Below are positions 16,395 to 25,014 of a DNA stretch of 64,000 bases, piece by piece. The notes beneath the pieces are model-generated. The model was not told where the DNA came from and searched no databases. It saw only the letters and a program-made list of their open reading frames with translations. Position 1 is the stretch's first letter. Every line of letters starts with the position of its first letter. The position numbers and the translations under genes were made by a program. Origin of the DNA: Saprospiraceae bacterium (GTDB taxonomy: Bacteria; Bacteroidota; Bacteroidia; Chitinophagales; Saprospiraceae); NCBI GenBank assembly GCA_041392805.1, contig JAWKLJ010000001.1, forward strand, positions 4,710,501 to 4,774,500, given 5' to 3'.

Positions 16395-18878
16395 ATGATG
16401 AAAAATTACAGAAAACTTTTTACTGCCCTATTATTTTTGATGTTTGGCTATGGTATGTCGATTGCCCAAAGCGGACCAGCGGAGTCCGATTCTTTCACGG
16501 ATGAACGAGCTGTTATTGTTGGAAAGGTTATTAGTGCAGATGGGAATCAACCTTTAGAATTTGCTGCTATCTCTTTATACACCAAAAAAGACAGCGTCCT
16601 GGTAACCGGTGGAGTGACCAATGAAAAAGGGGAGTTTTCTATAGATGCTAATCCTGGCAGCTATTATGCCAAAGTTGAATTCATCTCTTTTAAAGTAACT
16701 ATAATAGAGGATATTGTAGTAGATGAAGGGCAGCGAAAAGTGGACATAGGAACGATTGTGTTATCATCCGATGCGACTGTTTTAGCCGAGGTGGAAGTAA
16801 GAGCCGAGAAAAGTACGATGCAAATGTCGCTGGACAAGCGGGTTTTTAATGTGGGAAAAGATTTAGCCAATAGAGGTAGTTCCGTTACGGAGCTTTTGGA
16901 TAATGTACCTTCTGTGAGTGTTGATATTGATGGAAATGTGAGTTTAAGAGGCAGAGATAATGTACGAATATTAATCAACGGAAAACCTTCAGGGTTGATT
17001 GGTAATGGTGATGCCAATGGCCTGCGTCAGTTGCCCGCTAACATGATTGACCGGATTGAGGTGATAACGAACCCTTCGGCGCGTTATGATGCAGCGGGAA
17101 TGACGGGGATCATTAACATAGTACTCCGAAAAGAAAATGAAAAAGGCCTTAATGGTTCTTTTGATGTTAATGCAGGAAACCCTGACAATTTTGGGACGGC
17201 TATTAACCTCAATTACCGTCAACCCAAGCTTAACCTATTTGCCAATGTAGGCATAAATTACCGAAGAAGCCCAGGAGATAGAAACCTCTATCAGGAGTTT
17301 TATCGCAACGATACGACCTTTATCCTTGTAGAAACGGGCGATAGACTAAGGGGGGGCTTATCCAATACTTATCGCTTTGGTATGGATTATTATTTTAGCC
17401 CTAAAAGTACTTTGACCGGTGCCTTTTCCCTGAGGAATAGTAATGAGGACAATTTTTCTACTTTGACTTATGAAGACTTTCTATACAGTTTGGATAATCC
17501 AACGCGTATCACCCGGCGAACAGATGATGAAAGAGAAACGGAAACGGATTTGGAGTACTCACTGAATTACAAAAAGACCACCGACCGAAAGGGAGAGGAA
17601 CTTACCCTTGATTTTCAGTATGAAGAAAACATAGAAACGGAAACCTCCGATTTTCTGGAGCAATATTTTGCCTCCGATCAATCTGCCACTGGAAAGGAAG
17701 ATTTATTACAACGTTCAGGAAACAAAGAGGCTGTAAAGCGCTATTTAATTCAGACTGATTATGTTTTACCCATCGGTGAAGAAGGCAAATTTGAAACGGG
17801 GTACCGTGGGTCGATCCGAATCATTGATAATAGTTATTTAGTAGAAGAGTTTGAGGATAATGTATGGCAAAATCTGGTAGGGTTAAGTAATGACTTTTTA
17901 TATAATGAAAACATACATGGTTTGTATTTTTCTTTGGGGAATAAAATCCATAAATTCTCTTATTTAGTAGGGTTGAGGGGGGAGTATTCCGATGTTCGTA
18001 CTGAATTGGTGAATACCAAGGAGGTGAATGACCGCAATTATTTTAATTTATTTCCGACGGCGCATCTTACCTATGATCTAGCGCAACAAAATGCAATACA
18101 AATTAGCTACAGCCGGCGAATCAATCGTCCACGCTTTCATGACCTGAATCCATTTTTCTCTTATAGCAACCCTCGTAATTTCTATGGTGGAAATCCTAAC
18201 TTAGATCCAGAATTTACCCATTCGTTCGAAATTGGGCATATCAAGTATTGGGAAAAAGCTTCTTTGAGCTCTTCTCTTTATTATCGATATTCTACAGGGG
18301 TTATTGAGCGTATCAAAACCATCGATGAAGTAGGAAATACCTATACGGTACCAATGAACCTGGCAACAGAAAATGCTTATGGGTTGGAGGTGACCTATTC
18401 CATGACACCCTATAAATGGTGGCGATTGAATGGCGATTTGAATTTCTATCGATCCTTAACGGATGGCAATAATGTCGGAGCTAATTTATCTGCGGATAAC
18501 CTCAGCTGGTTTGGGCGAATGACGTCTATGATGACTATCAAAAAGAAGTTGGACTTCCAGCTGCGGTTCAACTACCGCGCGGCACAGACCACTACGCAAG
18601 GCAAACAAAAATCCATGTCTAATTTGGATTTAGCGCTTAGTCAGGACATCCTTAAAAATAAAGCAACGGTTACCTTTAGTGTAAATGATTTGTTTAATTC
18701 TCAATTGCGGAGGTTTATTTCATATGGCGATAATTTCTTTTCCGAAGGGTCCTACCGCTGGCGCAGAAGACAAATTATGCTTTCTTTTAACTACCGACTA
18801 AACCAAAATAAGAAGAAAGGGGGTGATCGTGGCGGACGTGAAGATGGTGGTGGTGATTTCGGCGGTGGCGAATTCTAA
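16395..18878 (+). CDS. TonB-dependent outer membrane receptor (OMP_b-brl_3 type)
   Basis: About 827 residues from the ATG at 16395, chosen because MMKNYRKLFTALLFLMFGYG begins a normal signal peptide; the frame is open from 16353. After the signal comes a carboxypeptidase-regulatory-like domain (VIVGKVISADGNQPLEFAAISLY), then a plug-like domain (VTELLDNVPSVSVDIDGNVSLRG ... NPSARYDAAGMTGIINIVLRK), then a 22-strand-type barrel with the family mark YSRRINRPRFHDLNPF. The end is a Gly/Asp-rich tail (GGDRGGREDGGGDFGGGEF) common in this subfamily. No SusD partner is adjacent, so the substrate is unknown. A terminator follows at 18932. Confidence 0.88.
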   Translation: MMKNYRKLFTALLFLMFGYGMSIAQSGPAESDSFTDERAVIVGKVISADGNQPLEFAAISLYTKKDSVLVTGGVTNEKGEFSIDANPGSYYAKVEFISFKVTIIEDIVVDEGQRKVDIGTIVLSSDATVLAEVEVRAEKSTMQMSLDKRVFNVGKDLANRGSSVTELLDNVPSVSVDIDGNVSLRGRDNVRILINGKPSGLIGNGDANGLRQLPANMIDRIEVITNPSARYDAAGMTGIINIVLRKENEKGLNGSFDVNAGNPDNFGTAINLNYRQPKLNLFANVGINYRRSPGDRNLYQEFYRNDTTFILVETGDRLRGGLSNTYRFGMDYYFSPKSTLTGAFSLRNSNEDNFSTLTYEDFLYSLDNPTRITRRTDDERETETDLEYSLNYKKTTDRKGEELTLDFQYEENIETETSDFLEQYFASDQSATGKEDLLQRSGNKEAVKRYLIQTDYVLPIGEEGKFETGYRGSIRIIDNSYLVEEFEDNVWQNLVGLSNDFLYNENIHGLYFSLGNKIHKFSYLVGLRGEYSDVRTELVNTKEVNDRNYFNLFPTAHLTYDLAQQNAIQISYSRRINRPRFHDLNPFFSYSNPRNFYGGNPNLDPEFTHSFEIGHIKYWEKASLSSSLYYRYSTGVIERIKTIDEVGNTYTVPMNLATENAYGLEVTYSMTPYKWWRLNGDLNFYRSLTDGNNVGANLSADNLSWFGRMTSMMTIKKKLDFQLRFNYRAAQTTTQGKQKSMSNLDLALSQDILKNKATVTFSVNDLFNSQLRRFISYGDNFFSEGSYRWRRRQIMLSFNYRLNQNKKKGGDRGGREDGGGDFGGGEF

Positions 18879-18931
18879 GAAATGAATGATTAGATTTTAA
18901 CCTATCCTATTTATAGTCCATTAGGAACAAG

Positions 18932-18962
18932 GGGTGTTGAAAAAGATTAGCACCCTTTTTTT
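18932..18962 (+). terminator. Intrinsic terminator after the TonB-dependent receptor
   Basis: GGGTGTT (18932-18938) pairs with AGCACCC (18949-18955) with one G-T pair, followed directly by seven T residues. Confidence 0.65.
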
Positions 18963-18981
18963 ATGCCTATTTGACTTTTGG

Positions 18982-19155
18982 AAAGGGGAAGCCAAAGGGG
19001 AAGCCAAAGGGGAAGTCAAAGGGGAAGTGGGAAGGCGGAAGGCGGAAAGGCTCTGGAGCCCACTTTCCCACTTTTCCGCCTTCCCACTTCCCACTTCCCA
19101 CTTCCCACTTCCGCCTTCCCACTTCCGCCTTCCCACTTCCGCCTTCCCACTTTCC
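18982..19155. repeat. Polypurine / polypyrimidine tandem repeat with inverted halves
   Basis: The left half has about four 12-bp units of the form AAAGGGGAAGCC followed by GGCGGAA units. The right half, from about 19069, is made of TTCCCAC and TTCCGCC heptamers. The halves are roughly inverse complements and can pair. Open frames in several directions arise here only because the sequence is a simple repeat. It lies between the receptor terminator and the sigma factor gene. Confidence 0.75.
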
Positions 19156-19264
19156 TTTAGCCAGCATAAAAAAAAATGCTTTAGCATAAAACTATCTTTC
19201 CTATCTATACATCCTTAAGGAGAAAATAAGAATTACACGCAGTATTACCCTCAAATCGGGCATT

Positions 19265-19834
19265 TTGAATACGAACATCCATCAATTAATCATCAAGGCC
19301 CAAAGCGGCGATCAGGCTGCTTTAAACAAACTGTTCTCGCATTGGTATCCCCGGGTATACAATTGGGGGTATCGCTACTTTGGCGACGAGGAGATGGCAG
19401 CAGAAATAAGCCAACAGGCCTTCTTGGTCATGCAGCAGAAATTGGATCAGCTGAAAGATCCGGATAGCTTTAAATCCTGGATGTACCGAACCGTTATCAA
19501 CCTCTGTCATAATGAAACGCGAAGGAGAAAGATTAAAAACAAAGCAGTAGAAAACTTGACCTACCGAGGTCAACAAGAAACATCACCGGCTGCGGATCAT
19601 TTATACTTAAAAAAAGAACGTGCCCAACAGGTATTGAAAGCCCTTGAGCAATTGCCGGAAGAACAGCGAACCATCGTTATTATGAAAGAGTATGAAGAAC
19701 TGAAGTTTAGAGAAATCGCTGAGATCCTTGACATCTCGGAGAATACGGCAAAATCTAGGTTGTACTACGCCTATAAAGCAATGCGTAAATTTTTTTTGAC
19801 CCAACAACAGACTAAAGCAATCAGATATGAATAA
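19265..19834 (+). CDS. ECF-family RNA polymerase sigma factor
   Basis: 189 residues from a TTG start. Region 2 is at about residues 25-90 (FSHWYPRVYNWGYRYFGDEEMAAEISQQAF, then SFKSWMYRTVINLCHNETRRRK) and region 4 at about 128-180 (LEQLPEEQRTIVIMKEYEELKFREIAEIL, DISENTAKSRLYYAYKAMRKF). These bind the -10 and -35 elements of target promoters. The end overlaps the next gene by 8 bp, which signals translational coupling to a probable anti-sigma factor. No ATG is available in frame near the start, so TTG is accepted. Target genes are unknown; the group may control itself. Confidence 0.9.
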   Translation: MNTNIHQLIIKAQSGDQAALNKLFSHWYPRVYNWGYRYFGDEEMAAEISQQAFLVMQQKLDQLKDPDSFKSWMYRTVINLCHNETRRRKIKNKAVENLTYRGQQETSPAADHLYLKKERAQQVLKALEQLPEEQRTIVIMKEYEELKFREIAEILDISENTAKSRLYYAYKAMRKFFLTQQQTKAIRYE

Positions 19835-20618
19835 ACAGGAGCGCCTCATGGCTTACCTCTATGGCGAAATGAGTCCTGAAGAACGAAAGGAATTCGAATG
19901 GAGCTTGTCGGAAGATGCGGCCTTGCGGGAAGAACTGGAAGGTTTTGAAGAAACCCGGTTTAACCTGCGTGATTTGCCCGATATCAAACCACAGGCTACT
20001 GTTCTAAGTGTAGCGCCTGTGACTGCATTTAACTGGCGAAAGTTGGCCCTCAGAGCAGGCATTGCGGCTTCCTTTTTATTGCTATTGGCTTTGTCTAATG
20101 TGCGATTGGTTTTTACCAAAAACAGCTTTGCCATTGCTTTTGGAAAGGTAGCTGAAATGGAAACCGATCCTTCTTCTTCCCAAATGGCCATCACCCAGCA
20201 AGCGGAGGACCTTAAACTGCTCCTTTCACAAAAAGAAATTGAATTCAATCAGAAGTTGATGGCAATGGATTCGCTTTGGCAAGTCCAACTTGCGCAAAAT
20301 AATGAAGAAAAACAAGCCGCATTTGTGAATCAGTGGAAAGCATTTCAAGCCCGACAGGCGGCAGAATTGGTCGCTTTAAGAACCCAATTTCGGGAAAAAG
20401 AACTCCCTCAGTTTGCTGCCCTTATCCAGGAAATGCAAGTAGGCCAAAAGCAGGAACTACAATTGTTGTTAACTGATTTTTGGGAAAATTGGCAAGCCAC
20501 CAGGGTCGATGACCTAAAAGCGATAGAAACGGAACTGGTCAACCTTTACCAAAATGTGGAACGCAATCAAAATGAAACTGCAGTTGTAATCGATAATATT
20601 ATTCGTGGCAATTTTTAA
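19827..20618 (+). CDS. Probable transmembrane anti-sigma factor with coiled coil
   Basis: 263 residues. The N-terminal segment MNKQERLMAYLYGEMSPEERKEFEWSL resembles the cytoplasmic sigma-binding start of anti-sigma factors, though no zinc-binding HxxxCxxC is present. One membrane helix lies at about residues 72-90 (AGIAASFLLLLALSNVRLV). The rest is periplasmic and almost wholly helical with heptad-like Gln/Glu/Ala content (about 115-255), suggesting a coiled-coil sensor stalk. The gene overlaps the sigma gene by 8 bp. The function follows from position and topology rather than a conserved signature. Confidence 0.72.
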   Translation: MNKQERLMAYLYGEMSPEERKEFEWSLSEDAALREELEGFEETRFNLRDLPDIKPQATVLSVAPVTAFNWRKLALRAGIAASFLLLLALSNVRLVFTKNSFAIAFGKVAEMETDPSSSQMAITQQAEDLKLLLSQKEIEFNQKLMAMDSLWQVQLAQNNEEKQAAFVNQWKAFQARQAAELVALRTQFREKELPQFAALIQEMQVGQKQELQLLLTDFWENWQATRVDDLKAIETELVNLYQNVERNQNETAVVIDNIIRGNF

Positions 20619-20640
20619 ACTTGAATCATAACAAATAATC

Positions 20641-21861
20641 ATGAGAAAAATAATCATCCTACTATTGACAATAAGCCCTTTATTGGGCCAGGCGCAACCT
20701 GAGCGCGAGACCAAAATCATGAAAGATATTGAAGTGGCCGAAAATATCCTGGCCTCCCTACTCAAAGAAGAAGCATCATCTGATGGACAATATTTTTTAT
20801 TTTCAAGTGGAGCTTCTAACAATGTCCAAGGAACGTACATTAAGGATTTTGGTGCATTATTTACGATTGGCGGGAGGAACGGATCCTTTCCCCTTATCAT
20901 TGGGCAAGGAAATGGCAATTATAGTTATTCCTACAACCTCAAGGGCTTAGCTAAACTTAAATCAGAATTACCTTATGCCGTTAACATCTATTCTGAAAAA
21001 GATAGGGATCGAAAAAGAGATAATGCTGACCAAAAAGAAACCGATGAGGTGGATGTAATGGCGTATTTTAAATCCGTGGCAGAGGAGTTTATCGTCAACT
21101 ATGGCTATGTGATTCGAGGGATACAGCCCCAAGAGAAAATTTTGATAAGGTATGGTACAAATAGAGATAATGGCATTGCTATATGGCATATGGACGATGA
21201 AAAGGAATTGACAAATGGCGTGCTTTACACCGCAATGGTTTTAAAATCAGATATTGATGCTTTGCAAAAGGGGAATTTGACGGAAGAGCAACTGGCAGGT
21301 AAAATTATCTATACGGAAGGTGAAGCGGAAAAGGAAGAAGGGAATAAAGACTTAAAGTTAATGAACTCCATTTTCTCCCGCCTTTACCGAGAGGATCTGA
21401 GTGGAACCACTTGTATAAGAGGAAGTGGCACTCCAAAGTCTGAATATATTCCTGACCTGGGAATGGTCGTACAAATGGATATGAATGTCAGGTGTCGGGG
21501 TGATATTAATACTCGATTTAATCGCCTGGATTTTTTCAGAGATGGAGAGGTGCGAGGGGTAGCTCCACTTGCAGAAGCGGATGATAAAGAAACAAAGGAG
21601 GGGGAGATCAAAGAAAATCCGGATGAGGAATATCCCCAATTCCTGCAAGATTTAAAACAGAATATCATTGAATATGGTAGTATCGCCAAGTCTTTGGCTA
21701 AAGATGAGATTCTCGTGTTTAAGGTAGCATTTAGTGGCTGTAGAGATTGTAAGGTCATTCCTGAAAACCTCAGCATTACGGCCAAGGAATCTACCTTGAC
21801 CGCTTACCGTCAAGGATCGCTTAGCCTGGAAAAAGCCATTAACCAGCTTAGTATTAATTAA
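20641..21861 (+). CDS. Unknown secreted protein in the sigma/anti-sigma operon
   Basis: 406 residues with a signal peptide (IIILLLTISPLLGQAQ). It starts 22 bp after the anti-sigma gene, so it is probably the third gene of the operon. It is a soluble, charged protein with recurring phrases such as VQGTYIKDFGALFTIGG and PDLGMVVQMDMNVRCRGD, and one Cys-x-x-Cys (GCRDCKVIP) near residue 364. I do not recognise the family. Given the position, it may take part in the envelope signal that the anti-sigma factor reads, but this is inference. Confidence 0.7.
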   Translation: MRKIIILLLTISPLLGQAQPERETKIMKDIEVAENILASLLKEEASSDGQYFLFSSGASNNVQGTYIKDFGALFTIGGRNGSFPLIIGQGNGNYSYSYNLKGLAKLKSELPYAVNIYSEKDRDRKRDNADQKETDEVDVMAYFKSVAEEFIVNYGYVIRGIQPQEKILIRYGTNRDNGIAIWHMDDEKELTNGVLYTAMVLKSDIDALQKGNLTEEQLAGKIIYTEGEAEKEEGNKDLKLMNSIFSRLYREDLSGTTCIRGSGTPKSEYIPDLGMVVQMDMNVRCRGDINTRFNRLDFFRDGEVRGVAPLAEADDKETKEGEIKENPDEEYPQFLQDLKQNIIEYGSIAKSLAKDEILVFKVAFSGCRDCKVIPENLSITAKESTLTAYRQGSLSLEKAINQLSIN

Positions 21862-21888
21862 ACGTAAGAAATCACCCGACTATCAGCA

Positions 21889-21937
21889 AGACATCAGAAG
21901 TTTACCCTGGGCGTACCATGTAAAACTTCTGATGTCT
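21889..21937. terminator. Repeated palindrome, copy 2
   Basis: AGACATCAGAAGTTT (21889-21903) pairs with AAACTTCTGATGTCT (21923-21937), 15 bp, the same stem as at 13566-13614 but with a different loop. It lies between two convergent genes. Confidence 0.6.
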
Positions 21938-21944
21938 GATGCGA

Positions 21945-23345
21945 TCAAATCATAATATATCGCAACAAAAAAAGCCCCACTAATATATACAATATGGGAT
22001 GTATCTTGCGGCCCTCACCCATGACCAATTGGATTAATACATAAAACATCATCCCGATAGCGATGCCATTAGCAATACTATAGGTGAAAGGCATTAACAT
22101 CATCAATAAAAAGGCAGGTATGGCGCTTGACAATTCACTCATGTCAATCTTTTTGATGCCGTCCAACATCAATATCCCCACCATGATTAAGATGGGAGAA
22201 GTCGCTGCTGCGGGAATCATACCGGCGATTGGCGCTAAGAAAATAGCAAAAAGAAACAAAACGGCCACGACTACAGCAGTAAGGCCGGTTCGCCCTCCTG
22301 CCACGATTCCCGAACCACTTTCAATATAGGTGGTGACCGACGAAGTGCCTAAAAGAGCGCCTATCAACGTAGCAGAAGCATCAGAGAACAAGGCCTTTTC
22401 CATCCTGGGCAGGTCTCCGTTCTCATCTAGCAGATCACCCTTAGCTGCCGTGCCCAACAGGGTGCCTAAAGTGTCAAATAAATCTACCAGGGTAAAACTC
22501 AGTACAACCAAGATGATCGTAAGCGTAGCACTCAAAACTGTTTCTCCTTCTGGTATAGCAAATAAGCCTGCCAGATCCAATTGGAAGGCAGTAGGGGCTA
22601 AACTAATGCGGTCAAGGCTATAGGTGTCCGGCCATTGCGTTACGCCCATCGGGATGCCAATGAGGGTTGTCCCTAAAATGGCCCAAAGCATTGCTCCTCC
22701 AACCTTTCTTACCATCAGGATACACAATAGGGCAAAACCAATAATGGCTAATAAAACGGGTGGAGCCGACAATTGGCCAAGTTGAATGATCTGAGGGGGC
22801 GCATTTTGTATTTGTGCGATCAAGTTGCCAGCTTCTAATGTTTCATTTCCTAAAATAATATCAATAATAGGCCCTTGATTCATATCAATCAATCCTGCAT
22901 TATTCAATCCTATGAGGGCAATAAATAGGCCTATTCCCGGGGCAATAGCTAATTTCAAATTGAGGGGAATGGCATCGATAATCGCTTTTCGCAAACCAGT
23001 GACGGTTAATATTATGAACAATACACCAGAGAGAAAAACAATAGCTAGTGCTTGTTGCCAGGTATATCCAAGGGTCAGCACCACCGTAAAAACGAAAAAG
23101 GCATTTAAACCCATTCCGGGCGCTTGAGCAAAAGGATAATTAGCATACAAACCAATGATAAGCGTGCCTATCGCGGAAGCAATACAGGTTGCCACCAGAA
23201 CCGATTCCGTATCCATTCCCGCTTTGCTTAAAATGGCAGGGTTGACAAAAATGATATAAGACATGGTCAAAAATGTCGTCAGACCAGCTATGAATTCGGT
23301 GCGAAAATTGGTTCCGTGTGCAGTGAGTTGAAAAAAATTATCCAT
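21945..23345 (-). CDS. NCS2-family purine permease (AzgA-like)
   Basis: 466 residues from the Met at 23345 (MDNFFQLTAHGTNFRTEFIAGL), chosen because the 26 extra upstream residues are not hydrophobic and not family-like. About 13 membrane helices. The family marks TEFIAGLTTFLTMSYIIFVNPAIL, PGMGLNAFFVF and SGSGIVAGGRTGLTAVV are those of the adenine/hypoxanthine/guanine branch of the NCS2 transporters. It is divergent from an adenosine deaminase gene 110 bp away, and a nucleoside permease-like gene follows that, so the three likely serve uptake and use of exogenous purines. The exact base transported is not settled by sequence. Confidence 0.88.
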   Translation of the reverse strand: MDNFFQLTAHGTNFRTEFIAGLTTFLTMSYIIFVNPAILSKAGMDTESVLVATCIASAIGTLIIGLYANYPFAQAPGMGLNAFFVFTVVLTLGYTWQQALAIVFLSGVLFIILTVTGLRKAIIDAIPLNLKLAIAPGIGLFIALIGLNNAGLIDMNQGPIIDIILGNETLEAGNLIAQIQNAPPQIIQLGQLSAPPVLLAIIGFALLCILMVRKVGGAMLWAILGTTLIGIPMGVTQWPDTYSLDRISLAPTAFQLDLAGLFAIPEGETVLSATLTIILVVLSFTLVDLFDTLGTLLGTAAKGDLLDENGDLPRMEKALFSDASATLIGALLGTSSVTTYIESGSGIVAGGRTGLTAVVVAVLFLFAIFLAPIAGMIPAAATSPILIMVGILMLDGIKKIDMSELSSAIPAFLLMMLMPFTYSIANGIAIGMMFYVLIQLVMGEGRKIHPILYILVGLFLLRYIMI

Positions 23346-23369
23346 GGTGGAGCATTCTATTTTGGCACA

Positions 23370-23377
23370 CAAACATA
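23370..23377 (-). promoter_or_regulatory. Candidate -7 box for the NCS2 permease
   Basis: On the minus strand this reads TATGTTTG, a perfect TAnnTTTG, about 25 bp before the permease start. A -33 TTG is not obvious at 20 bp. Confidence 0.4.
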
Positions 23378-23429
23378 GGGTTTTCTTTGGAATACCACGC
23401 ACCCCCCTTTCATTCTGTGGCAAATTTCC

Positions 23430-23437
23430 TACTTTTG
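23430..23437 (+). promoter_or_regulatory. Candidate -7 box for the adenosine deaminase gene
   Basis: TACTTTTG is a perfect TAnnTTTG located 17 bp before the ATG at 23455. Together with the box on the opposite strand it marks a compact divergent promoter region. Confidence 0.45.
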
Positions 23438-23454
23438 GGGTTTAGCACATTATC

Positions 23455-24978
23455 ATGAAAAAAACGCTTCTAGCCTTATTGGTTTTGCTGCCGATATTGG
23501 CATTTGGCCAGACAAAAGTCGCCTTTGCGGATTATCTCTCCTTGCGTGATTCCATCATGGGGTTGGATAGTACGCTTTACTTTGATCGAGAAGTCGATTT
23601 AAACCCCAAAGAGGCTCACCTGAATCGGGTTTTGGCAGCAGAACAAAAAACGTTGTTAGACCACTATAAAGCCACACATTTTTTTCCGCCTGCGCGGAAT
23701 TTTTACCAATCCAAAGCACATATCGAAGCGACTAAAATTTTTGAAGTCATTCGGAAAATGCCGAAAGGCGGTGTTTTACACTTGCACCAACTCGCCATGA
23801 GTGATGCAGATTGGGTGGTCGATCGTGCCCTGCAAATCCCCGAAATGCATATTTATTGGGGGTCGCCTCATCCCTCGTTTATCAAAGGACAATTTCATGC
23901 CTATCCGATAGGTGATGCCCCCTCTGGCTTTTTTCCGGTGCAAGAGATGGAGCGACAATACCCAGCATTTGCTGATTCCATTCGTCAGCTGATTACATTT
24001 GAGGAATGGATCGATCGGGATTCTGTCGATATTTGGCTGCATTTTGAGGCGGTGTTTCAACGGATTTATCGCTTCGTTACCTATCAAACGGTCTTTCCAG
24101 ACTATCTGGAACGTGGTTTAGCCCTTTTGGCAGCAGATCATATTCAGCATGTAGAGTTGAGAACACCATTTACCAATTGGCTTTATGACCTGGATCATCC
24201 CCAAGGTGGGTTGCCTATTGACGAATTTGTTCAAATATTGGACACCACTCTTCAGCGGATACGGCGAATAGACCCCCATTTTACGTTTAAAATCATCCAT
24301 ACCAATCTTCGGTTTAGGGATAATTCGACGATTTGGGCGGATATTCAGTACACCATGGGTATGCGAAAACGCTTCCCTGAATGGCTGAAGGGCTACGATT
24401 TGGTTGCAGAGGAAGATAATGGCCAACCTACTCTTTTCCATGCCAATACCTTTTTGCGGATGGATTCGCTGGAAGAAGCCATGGGTATCACCCTACCGCT
24501 TTACCTACACGATGGCGAGAGTGACTGGGCCTCAGTGGCTAATTTGTATGATGCTGTATTATTAGGCACCCAAAGAATTGGACATGGATTTAACTTGTTT
24601 CGTTTTCCGAACCTGATGGAAGAGGTAAAAAAACGGGCTATTTGTGTAGAAATCAACCCGCTGAGCAACCAGATCTTAGGTTACCTGCGCGATTTGCGTA
24701 TTCACCCGGGCAGCACCTATCTGCGTCGGGGCCTGGATTGTGTCATTAGTTCGGATGATCCACTGATCTTTGATTACCAGGGCTTAAGTTATGATTTTTG
24801 GTCGGTGTATATGGCATGGGAACTGGACTTGGCAGCCTTGAAGCAGTTGAGTAAAAATAGTTTGCTGCATGCGGTCTTGTCGGATGAGGAGAAAGCAAAA
24901 GCCTTATCGGTTTGGGAGGAGCGCTGGCAGCAATTTGTCGAGGAGGCCCTTGCTCTTTTGGAAAATAAAGGCAATTGA
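23455..24978 (+). CDS. Exported ADGF-type adenosine deaminase
   Basis: 507 residues with a signal peptide (LLALLVLLPILAFGQ). The zinc-binding HxH is His109-Leu-His111 in KGGVLHLHQLAMSD, and the later metal and catalytic motifs are present: HDGESD, QRIGHGFNLF (His in the loop), CVEINPLSNQ and SSDDPLIF (Asp pair). The pre-domain of about 90 residues and the export signal place it with the adenosine deaminase growth factor (CECR1-like) branch rather than the cytosolic enzyme. It should convert adenosine to inosine in the periplasm or outside. Neighbours (NCS2 permease and a nucleoside permease-like lipoprotein) agree. Confidence 0.88.
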   Translation: MKKTLLALLVLLPILAFGQTKVAFADYLSLRDSIMGLDSTLYFDREVDLNPKEAHLNRVLAAEQKTLLDHYKATHFFPPARNFYQSKAHIEATKIFEVIRKMPKGGVLHLHQLAMSDADWVVDRALQIPEMHIYWGSPHPSFIKGQFHAYPIGDAPSGFFPVQEMERQYPAFADSIRQLITFEEWIDRDSVDIWLHFEAVFQRIYRFVTYQTVFPDYLERGLALLAADHIQHVELRTPFTNWLYDLDHPQGGLPIDEFVQILDTTLQRIRRIDPHFTFKIIHTNLRFRDNSTIWADIQYTMGMRKRFPEWLKGYDLVAEEDNGQPTLFHANTFLRMDSLEEAMGITLPLYLHDGESDWASVANLYDAVLLGTQRIGHGFNLFRFPNLMEEVKKRAICVEINPLSNQILGYLRDLRIHPGSTYLRRGLDCVISSDDPLIFDYQGLSYDFWSVYMAWELDLAALKQLSKNSLLHAVLSDEEKAKALSVWEERWQQFVEEALALLENKGN

Positions 24979-25014
24979 GGCCTTCAATGGAAATTATTTT
25001 TTAATAAAGCAACG

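Noticed and set aside
18921..19218. Several open frames on both strands, 60-94 codons
   Set aside because: They arise from the simple repeat; the translations are low-complexity Phe/Pro/Ser or Gly/Lys repeats.
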